DNA of 64,000 nucleotides from Serinus canaria (taxonomy: Eukaryota; Chordata; Aves; Passeriformes; Fringillidae), in assembly GCF_022539315.1 (NCBI RefSeq), contig NC_066333.1, forward strand, positions 6,705,501 to 6,769,500, written 5' to 3'. A model generated the notes under the pieces. It saw only the letters and a program-made list of their open reading frames with translations. It was not told where the DNA came from and did not search any database. Both the position numbers and the translations under genes were made by a program. This document shows positions 36,201-47,704 of this stretch, in pieces. Numbering within the stretch: the first letter of the stretch is position 1; every line of letters starts with the position of its first letter.

Positions 36201-39200
36201 TGTTTACTTTGGAATAAGAAGCTGTGAAATGCTAGTTGGAAGAAGCTCTTGGAAATGGCAGATTTTTCCTGGGCAATGCACAGTGTGCTCCCTGCTGCCC
36301 TATCTCCTAACAGTGAAGTACCATTTGATGTCCTACATTAAGCTAAATTTGCTTCTATGCTTTGACTCTGCTAGTGGCTTTCTCCACACTAGTGATGTTG
36401 TGTAGGGGAGCCATCTATGAGTTGTGGTGAGATGCTATGCTAAATTGACAGTCTGTAGAAAAGCACTTTGTTGTGTGCCAGTGCTATCTCAAATTCATAG
36501 GCTTCTTCCATTTTCTCCTTTCTGCACAGTGTGGGCTTTTTGTTTATATTTCACTCATGTTATTTCATCTTTAAATTCCTCAACAGGAAATGGCTAATGC
36601 ATTTGCCCAGAAGCACCTGAGGTCTATAATCCTAAATGTAAGTATGTCTGGAATGACAGAGTGCTTCCTAATGTCCTCTCAATGGAAGTTTCACTTGTGC
36701 ATAGTATAAATTCTACTGCCCTTAGGCCACTTGCCGAAAAGTGGTAAAACTTTCAAAGGTAAAACTTATTCAAAAGGGAGTTACCAGGATGCTGCTTTTT
36801 GCTCTTACAGAGCATTATAATTATGCTTCTGATGGGATGTGGAGGTTAAACAACTGAATGTTCATATAGAGAGGTGCATATGCAGTCTGGCATGTGCCTA
36901 GGGTTAATACCTCAGCTTTCAGTTGCATTCTCCTAATTTCTATCCTCTCCTTTATTTTGCAGCATGTGATCAGAGGAAACCGCCCCATTAAAACAGAAAT
37001 GGCACATCAGCTCTACGTCCTGCAGGTCCTAACCTTTAATCTCCTGGAAGAGAGAATGATGACCAAGATGGATCCCAATGACCAGGTCACTATTAGAGCT
37101 GAGTAAGGTCTGATAGAATAGGATGTACAGGGGGCCATATTCCTGAGCTCCCTAGTGCTGTGGAATTTGCAGTGGATGTACATAAAGTTTCAAACTCGCC
37201 CTTCACATTGTCATCCTTGAGATAAAGATATGCTCATGACCTTCCTGCTGCATTCTGTGGGACTTTGAGATGTAAGTGGGCACTGAAAGTCATATACTCC
37301 TTTCTTGACCAGCTGTCAAACTGGTTACTTAACCTCTATGGCAGGCACATCATTTTATCCGTGTGCTTGCTGTATAGGAGGAAAACAGGGCATTTTTCAG
37401 GTGTCTGTAACTCAGCTGTATTACAGTTTTTAAGGAGAAATGCCATAGCATTACCTGAATGCCTAGAAATTGCCTGTCACTAAACTTGCAGTTAAAGAAA
37501 AGTGCAAACAAATATTTTGCATTATCCAGTGTACTGAAACTTGCCATTTTGAAATGGATTGCCTCTTTGTGTGCATAGTGCTAATGACCCTTGGCATCTC
37601 TCTGTGTTCACTGTGTGAGCTCTGAGGAGAGATGCAGGAGTGTGCAATATGTGAAAATCCTGCTGTAGTGATTGATCACATCACCATTTCCCTGCCTTCT
37701 GTCCTTCAGGCACAGAGAGACATCATATTTGAATTGAGAAGAATTGCATTTGATGCAGAGTCTGACAGCAACACCGTCCCTGGCAGCGGAACAGAGAAAC
37801 GCAAAGCCATGTACACCAAGGACTACAAGATGCTGGGATTCACTGTATGCATCTAGACTGTAAACCTTGTCAAGGCAATCTGAGCAATCTCCACAGGAGT
37901 TGTGGGGAAATAAGGAACAGAAATAGCTGTTTCCTTTACCTTACTTAGTATCTGAGTTTAGAGATTCAGTTTCACTCACACTCCTGGGGAATATTGTTAT
38001 GAACTTGCTGATGGGTTAAATGCAAGGGTTCATTAGGCATTCTTTGGAGCTATTTCCTTACCATATGCACCTGTGCTATGAAGAACTTGGAACCAGCCTT
38101 GCCTCTAGAAAGTTCAGATAGCATTGTCAGGAGGTGTTTGGAGTTACTTCTTGGATAGATGTGAGGGAGTGCTTGATGGACAGGTAGTTTAAAATTCATT
38201 CAGAAAAGGTTCTCACACAATTCTTTTGAGCTAATTTATTTGGATTCTTTCTACACACTCTTTTCACAGAATCACATCAATCCAGCCATGGATTTTACAC
38301 AGACTCCTCCTGGGATGCTGGCATTGGACAACATGCTTTACTTGGCCAAATTTCATCAGGACACCTATATCAGGGTATGTGAAGCTGCTGATTTTTACAG
38401 ATGCCAACACCTCAGCAGCTCTTCTTAGTGTGTGTGTGTGGCATCCTGTTCTTGTAGATTGTTCTGGAGAACAGTAGCCGAGAAGATAAACATGAGTGTC
38501 CCTTTGGGCGCAGTGCCATTGAGCTCACCAGGATGCTTTGTGAGATCCTGCAAGTTGGGGAACTCCGTAAGTACCATTCATTACCCACCTTTACTGGCTG
38601 CTGGGCTGATGCTTCTAGAAACTAATATTCACAAGCATTTGTACCTTGATCTCACTTCTGCCATGTAAGGACAAGGTGAGCTTGGAGTTAGCACAGTTGA
38701 TGTCTGAGTGATAATACCATTATCAAAATAAAGTAAGAAATTTTGGTGTGTGCACTCTGGTTCTCCTGAAAAACTGATACATGCAGAAAGTTTCAACTTC
38801 TCAGAACTTCAGGAGGGTGCTGTATTAAAAAAATAGTCTTGAAACCAGCATGAACTTAGGAAAAGTTTGTTAGCTCTGACAGTTTCAAAACAGCTTTCTG
38901 AGAAAATTAACCACTGTAAGAAATTCCACCAGAGGAAGGTAGGAAACACTGCAAGCAGTTATTTTGGGGGACCAGGATGAAAAGGGCATGAGTCACAGAG
39001 GTTTGCACGATGACCTGTGGGGAGAATTGCTCTTGTCAATAAACTATCTATGTAGTGACAAAGTATTGAACTGTCTTAATCTCTTGGAGTAAGTACTGTT
39101 GCACACCATCAGTTGTCGGTCACTGTAGTGGACTTTAGTTACTCCTAGTACTTTTGTCCAATATGCTCACATGGCTGTGGTTTGTTTCTTTCTGAAGCCA

Positions 39201-41965
39201 ATGAAGGCAGGAACGACTATCACCCCATGTTTTTCACCCATGACCGTGCATTTGAGGAACTGTTTGCCATCTGTATCCAGCTGTTGAACAAGACCTGGAA
39301 AGAAATGAGGGCGACAGCAGAAGATTTTAATAAGGTCAGGGTGGAGAAGAGTTATTTTTGTAAAAATCTTTGGCAGATCAGCACGTGTTCACTCAGCCTG
39401 TATATTTGGTTAAGGAGTAGGGCACAGATGATGTGACAGGGCATTGGTATGGGTTGTAAGGGAGGATGACTCAACTTTTATTTGGAATGCCCTGAGGTCC
39501 TTCTTGGTTCTTCTGGATCTTCAAAGTCACGAGTATCCTGACACTCCTGGCCCTGGTTATCCCATGTCAGTTCTTTGTTGCCATAGAATCAGACTGTCCC
39601 CTGATTCTATGCTGCCAACAAGAACGTGACTTGTTTTTCTTCCTGTCCCACCTCTTTAGGTTATGCAGGTTGTGAGGGAACAGATCACAAGGGCTCTGCC
39701 CTCTAAACCAAACTCCTTGGACCAGTTCAAGAGCAAACTGCGCAGCCTGAGCTATTCTGAGATTCTGCGGCTACGCCAGTCTGAGAGAATGAGCCAAGAT
39801 GACTTCCAGTCTCCACCTATTGTGTACGTGCCTAACAAAAACTGTTGCCTTCTATACCTGCTATTATCTCCATTTTCTGCTTACTCTTCCATATTTGATT
39901 GCCAGGGAGCTGAGAGAGAAAATCCAGCCTGAGATCTTGGAGCTGATAAAGCAGCAGCGCCTGAACAGGCTTTGTGAGGGAAGTAGCTTTAGGAAAATTG
40001 GAAATCGCAGAAGACAAGGTAAGGGGACAGTGTCTACTGTACTTTTTCATGTGAAGAACTGTAGCAAATAAGATCTAATTAATTAATCTGTCAGCAGGCT
40101 TGTTGCCATAAAGTAAAGCTGGTTACTTGGCTATCCATATGAGCCAGTAGTTTGGGATGGCACAAATGCGTATTTCTAAGAATACAGCCATCCCTTCATG
40201 AATAAGAAGCTGTGCTGAGGAGCTGGGTGAGCAGATGGATTGGGTGGAGAGGCTGTAACATAGTGGCTGTGAGACTTTATGTGAATGATCGTGCTCAGCT
40301 TACCCTTGGTGTGTGTTCCAGAAAGATTCTGGTATTGTCGCCTGGCTCTGAATCACAAGGTGCTACACTATGGAGACCTGGAAGATAATGCCCAGGGGGA
40401 AGTGACCTTTGAATCTTTACAAGAAAAAAGTAAGTCCTGATTACAGGCTGTGCACTCTTCTGTGCTCTGCTGTCTAGAGGATGAATATAATCCTAGATAA
40501 AGATGAAAGACACAAGGCTGAAGCCCTGACTAAGGAGACACCAAATTTTGTTCCTTGCCCAAATTCTTCAAATCTTGGAATTACTTGATAGTTCTTTTTT
40601 AAAAGCCAGCTGCAGGGATGTCTTACTGGTAATGTGTTTTGGAAAACTGCACTAATGAGCTAAAAAACCAAACAGTGTTCAGTTGCAAAGACAAAACAAA
40701 GTTCTGTATTTTCCTGGTTAGGATTGCTTGTTTGGGAATTTTACTTTTTCACTGTTAGTTCCAGTTGCAGACATCAAAGCCATTGTCACAGGGAAGGATT
40801 GTCCACACATGAAGGAGAAAAGTGCACTGAAACAGAATAAGGCAAGTTCTCCCTTTTTACTGTCATTAATATCTAATGCTGTAGTGTTTGAGATTGAAAG
40901 CAAGCAAGAGGAGTGAATGATCTCCCCCATGGCAGGTGTGCTGTGTACAAACCCCATCTCCTGTCTGAGCCCTTTCCTAGTGTTCCTTTGTGATGCAAGG
41001 AACTGTAAGCATGATTGTGCTATAGTCTCTTCAGAATTGCTCACAATACCAGTGTGAGAAAGTGTACTCAGCTGCAGCAAGGCAGCTCTCTTGGGGTGGC
41101 AGGCAGAAGGTGCTGTAATGTTCTGTTCAGTTGGTGAGTGAAAGATTCTTTTCCATTCAGGAAGTGTTAGAATTGGCCTTCTCCATATTATACGATCCCG
41201 ATGAGACCTTGAACTTCATTGCACCTAATAAATATGAGGTAAGAAATGTAGTGGTTAAGCAGTAGAATATATAGCAATTAACTTCAGAGATTAAGAAGGA
41301 TCGGTTGCTTCTCATTAGATACTTAAGCAGGCTGTCTCTCACCAGGTTCATTCTTAGAATATGTTGCTGATGCTTTATATGAACCATCTTTTTTCCCTCC
41401 CTTTATTATCTTTTTCATTTAAAAAGAAAAAAAAGTCCCACCGTAATTTCCCCTAGTCTGGACTGCTACTTTTCCCCCCACCATAATGCCTAGAATATGT
41501 TTGCTTTTTTCATTTGTTGTCCCACAGTAGAAACTCTTGTCCCTCTAGTACAACCATGGGCTCACGCTTTCCTCTAGGCTTTTAACTTCCATTGGAAATC
41601 TCTGTGGGCACTGTTTTAGAGCTGGGGTTGGGATTTTTTCCCTACATATTAACTCACTCCAGTGTTTCCTCTCTTAAAGATCTCTAACTTTTGCAAGGAC
41701 AGAAAGATTTGACATAAGGTATCATTTATGCCTGCAGTCGTGAATGACCCCTTCTTTTCCACAGTACTGTATTTGGATTGATGGGCTTAACGCTCTCTTG
41801 GGGAAGGACATGTCCAGTGAGCTGACCAAGAGCGACCTGGACACGCTGCTGAGCATGGAAATGAAGCTGAGGCTCCTGGACTTGGAGAACATCCAGATCC
41901 CCGAAGCGCCGCCGCCCATCCCCAAGGAGCCGAGCAGCTACGACTTCGTGTACCACTACGGCTGA
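27212..41965 (+). CDS. ELMO2: ELMO2, engulfment and cell motility protein 2
   Basis: Scaffold that partners DOCK family exchange factors to activate Rac in phagocytosis, migration and muscle/vascular signalling. Exons: 27212-27289, 27424-27464, 27971-28043, 28381-28431, 29409-29590, 30385-30484, 30626-30777, 32998-33076, 36587-36637, 36963-37085, 37710-37844, 38270-38374, 38458-38566, 39198-39334, 39660-39823, 39906-40018, 40322-40429, 40759-40841, 41161-41238, 41765-41965. They sum to 2,163 nt, or 720 residues, equal to human ELMO2. Begins [20 protein letters not shown], then a ubiquitin-like/armadillo N-terminal half, the ELMO domain (around [17 protein letters not shown]), and a PH domain ([17 protein letters not shown]). 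It ends with the PxxP tail [20 protein letters not shown] that binds the DOCK SH3 domain. A 36-nt in-frame cassette exon at 33679-33714 would give 732 residues. The intron after 40841 uses a GC donor. The first coding exon starts at 27164 with 48 nt of 5'UTR. Confidence 0.97.
30778..32997 (+). other. ELMO2 intron (2.2 kb), no recognised element
   Basis: Mostly AT-rich unique sequence. The only repeat seen is a 22-bp tandem duplication of GGGATAAAGGACTTGACAGCC at about 32370-32412. Other ELMO2 introns over 300 bp without clear content are 27465-27970, 28044-28380, 28432-29408, 29591-30384, 37086-37709, 37845-38269, 38567-39197, 39335-39659, 40019-40321, 40430-40758, 40842-41160 and 41239-41764. 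Confidence 0.55.
33679..33714 (+). CDS. ELMO2: Candidate ELMO2 cassette microexon (36 nt)
   Basis: Lies in the 3.5-kb intron between exons 32998-33076 and 36587-36637. A pyrimidine-rich tract ends in CCAGCAG, followed by 36 nt and then GTAAGT, a near-ideal donor. Frame is preserved (phase 0 on both sides) and encodes [12 protein letters not shown], so inclusion gives ...KRQ-[12 aa]-EMAN... The tandem CAGCAG acceptor could also add one Gln. I recall 732-residue ELMO2 isoforms in databases, which would fit 720 + 12, but I could not check. Confidence 0.7.
34630..35010 (+). mobile_element. CR1 LINE 3' fragment in ELMO2 intron
   Basis: Plus-oriented, 5'-truncated CR1. It contains GGGATTGCTCAGCCTTAAGA, CAAACACTGGAACAGGGTAC, GAGTTGGACTGGGTGATCTC and CCCTTTCAGCATAAACCATT, and ends with TTCTGTGTTTCTGTGAC. 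Confidence 0.8.
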
Positions 41966-42760
41966 GGGCCCCGAGCCCGCCGGGCCGTGCGGCCGGGGCC
42001 GCCGCTTGCTGCCGTGCCGCGGGCTCGGCCCGGGGGTCCCGGCGCAGCCCGCCTTTTGTATCGGTTCCAATAATAACCAGTAGCGCTCCTCGCCGCCGCC
42101 GCCTCCGCCTCTTTCCGCCCTGCGCGGAGCGTCACCGCTGCGCGCCCGCCCCGCTCCGCCGCCGTCGCTCGTTCCCCCGCCCCGCCGGGCAACGTCACCG
42201 GCGGCCCCGCTTCCCCCGCCGCCACGGCCCGCTCAGCATCGCGGCACCCTGCCCTGTCCTGCCGCGGCCCCGTCACGGCATCCCCCGTGCCCATCCCGGT
42301 CCCTCCTGCTCCTCGCTCCCCCGGCGCTGCCGGCGCATGGCGGCGGGGGCGGGCGGCGCGGCCCTGGGGCGGGCGGCGCTGGCGGCGCCGCTGGTGCTGC
42401 TCTACTACTGCTTCTCCATCGGCATCACCTTCTACAACAAGTGGCTGATGAAGGTGCGGGGTGGCGGGGCGGTGCGGGGCGGCGGCGGCGGGAGGGCGGC
42501 GGCGGTGACAGCGGCTGTCGGTCCCGCAGAGCTTCCCGTTCCCGCTGCTGGTCACGCTGCTGCACCTGCTGCTCATCTTCGCTCTGGCGGCGCTCGCCCG
42601 CGCCCTGGAGCGCTGCCGCTCCGGGCGGCCGCGGGCAGCGCTGTCCTGGGCCGACTGCCTCCGCCGGGCCGCCCCCGCAGGTACGGCCGGGCACGGCAGG
42701 GGACGGGAGAGGGCGGCGGAGCGGGAGCGGGCCACAGGTTTGGGGCACGACAATATGTGA
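41880..42760 (+). promoter_or_regulatory. SLC35C2: CpG-island promoter of SLC35C2, overlapping the ELMO2 terminal exon
   Basis: The CpG-dense block begins inside the last ELMO2 coding exon and covers its whole 3' flank and SLC35C2 exons 1-2. Two CGTCACCG-type CRE half-sites (about 42129 and 42192) lie upstream of the SLC35C2 ATG. No TATA box. The only polyadenylation-like hexamer after the ELMO2 stop is AATAAT at 42069-42074. Confidence 0.75.
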
Positions 42761-45700
42761 AAGACATGAAGGTGTTGGAGAGCGTCCAGAGGAGAGCCAC
42801 GAGGATGGTGATGGGAGTGGAGGGGAAGCCTTGTCAGGAGCGGCTGAGGTCACTTGGTGTGTTCAGTATGGAGAAGTGAGGACTTAAGGGAGACCTCATT
42901 GTGGTCTTCAGCATCCTCACAAGAGGAAGCAGAGGGACAGGCAATGATCTCTTCACTCTCATAACCAGTGACAGCATCCAAGAAAACATATGAAGCTGAA
43001 TCAGGGAAGGTTTAGGTTGGAAATTGGGAAAAGGTTTTCACCCAGAGGGTGGTTGAGCACTAGAACAGGCTCCCCAGGGGGGTGGTCATGGCACCAAGAC
43101 TGACTGAGTCCGAGAAGTATTTGGACAACACTCTCAGGCACAGGGTGGGATTCTTGGGGTGTCCTGTGCAGGGCCAGGAGTTGGCTCAATGATCCTCGTG
43201 GGTCCCTTCCAACTCAGCCTATTCTGTGACTCTGTGAGAAGGCTCAGACGTGCATGTGCCACTCTGGCCACTTCCAGAGTCCTTTGCCTGGGGTGGTCAG
43301 GGCTAATCCCCTGGGACAGGGTGAGCTGTGGGGTCCAGCCATTGCTGGGCCCTGTGTTTCCCTACCAGGTGTAGATGCTACCTAAAGCTTCAGCCTGAGA
43401 CATGCCACCTTCATTGCTCATTACAGAGATGTATAAGGATAGGGAGAGGCCCCACAGAAATCTTTCTGAAGGAGTCACTGGCACAGAGAACCTTCTGCAG
43501 TGCCTTGATAAGTTGTGTCTGCAAGTAACATTTTTTATTTAACGCTGGTATCAAGCCACGCATTGCATCTTTCTCAGGGTGGAGCTTGGTAGAGAATTCA
43601 TCATTCATGGCACACAGAACTATCTGAGACCAAGAAGTGAAGCTCCTACTTGGAGCTCAGAACTGTAACTCCTTCTGCAGTTCTTTGGCTGGGTGTTGTA
43701 TTGGCTCCCACAGAACAGCATCTGGTCTGGGATCTCTGGCAAGGTTTGCAGTACCTTACATAACGTGCCCCATGGTTTCTTGGAAAAAGTTCTCCACATC
43801 TGCAGCAGTTCTACCTTTCAGCATGGCCTGCCCTTGGATCAGTAACACTGTTTCCTGTGGTAGGAAACTTACAAAGAAGGGATAATAGACTGTACCTAAA
43901 GCTGCACCAGGGTTAAGGCTGTGTGCAGATAATTGTTGCTTTTCCAGGCTTCTTGCAGTGGCCCTCAGACTTACAAGTTATGATGTTCTGATACAGTCAA
44001 GAAAGACTTTATGCAAATCTGCAATCACTTTCAGTCACAGGGAGGGCAAGAGTTATTTCTGGCTTTTTTGTAATGCATGTTGAGTGAGTGCAGTGCTGAG
44101 CCCAACTTGAGTCACAGGGAACAGGACAGAAACATGAAGAGCTGAGAATATCTGAGTTATGGTGGTTCTGAAGAACTAACTTGAGGAAAGCTTGTTTTTT
44201 TCCCTGGGTCTGCTCTGCTGTCTGTGGCCATGAAGCAGGGTTTTGTGGTGGGTTTGATTAATGTCACAGAGGACGGTTAACTTCAAGACTTTTTCATTAA
44301 TTCTTTAGCTCTGTCAACTTCCTTGGATATTGGGCTGAGTAACTGGAGCTTCCTGTATGTCACTGTCTCCCTGTGAGTACAAACACCACGTTCCCTGGGA
44401 GCCTCTGGTGGGGTTTGGAGAGTGCTTTGCCAGGGTCTGTTTCTTGGACAGGTGTTTGGTTAGTGGGGTCAGCATGCAGGGTCTGTGATAGCTTGCTGGT
44501 AGCAGTGTAGAAATGGGTGATGGTTCCTAATAGTACTTTGATGGGAAGAACTACATTGAAAGAGTCTGACAGTGTATTTTGGTCTTTACAGCTACACAAT
44601 GACCAAATCCTCTGCCATTCTCTTCATCCTGCTTTTTTCACTGCTCTTCAAGCTGGAGGAAATGGTAAGAGTCCCATGCAATGCTTTAGGGAGGGAGGTC
44701 AGACCCAGGGAAATAGGCAGTGCATGCACAAGAAACATGTGAGCAGAGGAATGCTGCAGTTATCTGGGTGAATCTGAAAGGAAGGAGGTGCCTGTCTCTG
44801 TTGTGTTTGCTCTCCTGCAGAGGGTGACGTTGCTGCTGGTGGTTCTGCTCATTGCTGGGGGACTCTTCATGTTCACCTACAAGTCCACACAGTTCAATGC
44901 ACAGGGGTTTGTGCTGGTGCTCTGTGCCTCTTTCCTGGGCGGCATTCGCTGGACCCTCACACAGATACTGATGCAGAAGGCTGAACTGGGTATGTGGGGT
45001 GCCAGGAGGGGGTGGTGGTGCTGGTAACAGGGAGGGGAATAAGGAGAGGCAATTGCCCTTGCTGCAGAAACATCTCATGGAAGGTGTTTGAAACCTTGGG
45101 CACAGAATATCTGTCGGTGGGTAATGAAGTGGCTGGGTGTCTGCAGCAGCACAGGTGTGGGCATCACAAATAAGGTGTATGTCTAGGAATGGTGCTAATA
45201 AAGGCTCTGGGACTTGTATTATTCCCTGGCTTGTTGCTGCCTGCTCTGTTATTGATTCTCCTCTTTCAGGGCTCCAGAATCCCATTGATATCATGTTTCA
45301 CCTGCAGCCACTCATGTTCCTGGGGCTCCTCCCACTCTTTGCGGTGTTTGAGGGTGCGTGAGTTCATTACAGAAAGCAGGGGGAGCTTTATTGAGTGGTG
45401 GGAGATTGTTTAGCAGTTTGTTGTTGGAGATAATTCACTTAGATAAGCGAACAACTATCAACTCTGCAAAGTAGTTAGAGACCTGGATTTATCTCATGCT
45501 GGCAGAACGTTAAAGAGTGCATAGAAGTAGTAGCCTGCCACACTTGTGGAAGTAAGGGCTGTGGAGAACTGGCTGCACATCCTCCTCATACTGGAATGTG
45601 AGCAGCCCACCCCATCAATCTTATTAAGAGGAATCCTGGGAGCTGGGAATGGTATTCTGCTACTCATTGTCTTGTTCCTAGGCCTTCCTTTGTCCATATC

Positions 45701-46949
45701 AGAGAAGCTCTTCCGTTTCCATGAAGCAGGAATGCTGTTCTCTCTGGTAGGGAAGCTGTTCTTGGGTGGAATTCTTGCCTTTGGTCTAGGCTTTTCTGAG
45801 TTCCTCTTGGTTTCCAGAACATCTAGCCTCACCCTTTCCATTGCTGGCATTTTTAAGGTAAGGCATGGTTCCTGTGCTAATACTAGAAGGCAAGTACTGA
45901 GTCATCCCTATTGGGCTTTATGTGCTGAGAGCTTGCTTAGATCCTTAGAAACAATTGCTTGTTATTTTTCTTCTCCTTGCACAGGAGCTTGATGCTTTGC
46001 CTTGCAGTCTCTGCAGTGAGGTCTCTTGGTCCCTGACAGCAAAGGGCCAGAGACTAGTGGCTTTTCTATAAAAAATACCATTAATGATACAAGTTTGTTG
46101 GAATGTGGGATAGACTGAAACACGTTCTCCTCATGAAGAGCAGATGGTGGGGAAGAGAGGAGGGATAAGAAGGGCAAGCTCTTGCATCAGACCTGCATAT
46201 GACCAAACCACTGGTTTGAGCTGTCTCTGTAGCCTAGTTTGGCGCATCCTCCCCAGAGGAGTGCAGCACACATACTTTTGAGCTGAACTGTGGTATATGA
46301 AATCTCTCTGATCCAGAAGTTGCAAGATTCCTCTGTAACTGAGCTATGCAGTCAGATGACTTAAAATCCCACATCCTGGTTTGACAGGTTGTTTGTTTCT
46401 AGAAACTGTTTTTAGAACTCTGCGCGCATGAAAGAATGTGCTGATAGAAATTTAGCAGCCTGACATCTTGATCTAGGCTTCAGCTGAAAAATGTATCATG
46501 CATATCTCCTCAGGTCCTGCCCTGCTACTTGCTATGTTTTTTTTGTTTCCACAGGAAATCTGCATTTTATTCCTGGCCACACATTTACTGGGAGACCGCC
46601 TCAGTCTCTTGAACTGGCTGGGCTTTGCTGTCTGCCTGTTAGGAATCTCCCTCCACGTTGTTCTCAAAGCCATGAATTCCAAAGGTGATTGTTTTAAATC
46701 CCTTTCTCTTTCTCTGTAGGCTTTCTCATTGCTTCTCTAGGAGCTGTGTCTGGTTCCAGCTCCGTGACAGCACCAGGTTTGGTGGGAATCCAGCAAGTTT
46801 GTCACTAAATGGGCTGTCTGCATGCAGGTGACAAAGCACTGGAGCCACACGAAGAGGCCAGCTCTGACCCTGACCTGCAGCTGCTGCTGCGCCACCCCCA
46901 ACAGGCTGAGGAAGAGGAGGAGGTTGTTGAAACCCCACAACAGCACTGA
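42337..46949 (+). CDS. SLC35C2: SLC35C2, Golgi nucleotide-sugar-transporter-family protein
   Basis: Multipass Golgi/ERGIC membrane protein of the drug/metabolite transporter superfamily (TPT domain). In mammals it is also called OVCOV1, is related to the GDP-fucose transporter, and promotes O-fucosylation of Notch. Exons: 42337-42453, 42530-42680, 44309-44372, 44592-44664, 44821-44989, 45270-45353, 45682-45857, 46555-46684, 46828-46949. They sum to 1,086 nt, or 361 residues (human 365). It begins with an Ala/Gly-rich leader, then [19 protein letters not shown]. Hydrophobic segments follow, including [20 protein letters not shown] and [20 protein letters not shown]. The cytosolic tail is acidic ([14 protein letters not shown]). 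All introns are GT-AG with matching phases. Tandem with ELMO2, 371 bp from its stop. Confidence 0.96.
42763..43237 (+). mobile_element. CR1 LINE 3' fragment in SLC35C2 intron 2
   Basis: Plus-oriented CR1 from about GGTGTTGGAGAGCGTCCAGA through GGAGACCTCATTGTGGTCTT-like, GAGGGTGGTTGAGCACTAGA and GTGGGTCCCTTCCAACTCAG to the tail TTCTGTGACTCTGTGA. It begins only about 80 bp after exon 2. The remainder of this 1.6-kb intron (43238-44308) is unremarkable. Confidence 0.85.
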
Positions 46950-47400
46950 CTGAACATGAAGCACAAAGCCTGCTCTGTTCTTAGCTAACCTGCCTGACAG
47001 CTATCCAGGAGGAAGGTCCAAAAGTCTCTGTGACCACCCAAAGCAGAGCCAGGGCCCAGTGAGAGAATTCTGCTGTTTTGCTGCAGTGTGGATCTGTAGA
47101 TGCTGCACAAGAAAAGGCAACATCCTTTTCACAGGAACTTGGAAAACAAGCCCTGGCTCAGTGGGTGTAGAATGGCAAGGTGAGACAGGGAAAAGCTGTA
47201 CAAAGTCCATTAGGGGATCCTGAAGGCTGACCATGAGCTGTAGAATGAACATGGACATGTTTGGACTGCAGGCTGAGTGGTTCAGGGATGATTTTACTCC
47301 TGCTTAGGTTTTGAATTCAAAGGAGAAGGTAGATACACCTTCCCCTATTTTTATGTTTCTGCAAATTAGGAGCTCCCATCCTGGTGGGATTACATGACTG

Positions 47401-47684
47401 AATAAATCCCTAGAGTTGTCCCAGTGAGGGCTTTTTGTGCCTGGGGACCTCCATGTTCTGTGTGCATTGTAAGGAGAGAATTAAATGCTGGTATTTGGGA
47501 CCAGTGGAAAAGGATGAACGTTTCCAGATGATGTTGGTTGGAGTGAAGACATGGATGCAAGATTACTTCTGGTGCTACAGGCCAAGAGGAGAATGAGCAG
47601 TGTCACAGGAGATCTAACTTGAGCAATAAGCTTATCAGAAAGTATGTGGGGTTTTGAGGGGAGGAATTTTTGGTTTTTAAATAA
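47401..47684 (+). terminator. SLC35C2: SLC35C2 polyadenylation signals
   Basis: AATAAA occurs at 47401-47406 and 47679-47684. The second is followed by TTTTTGTCTGTACATTCTGT, a good GU-rich downstream element, and predicts cleavage near 47,700, giving a 3'UTR of about 750 nt. The first could give a shorter form. Confidence 0.7.
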
Positions 47685-47704
47685 ACTCTTTTTCTGATTT
47701 ATTT

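Noticed and set aside
41956..42887. Minus-strand frame of 265 codons and plus frames of 148-180 codons over the SLC35C2 promoter
   Set aside because: CpG-island composition and CR1 read-through; no splice partners or family signature.
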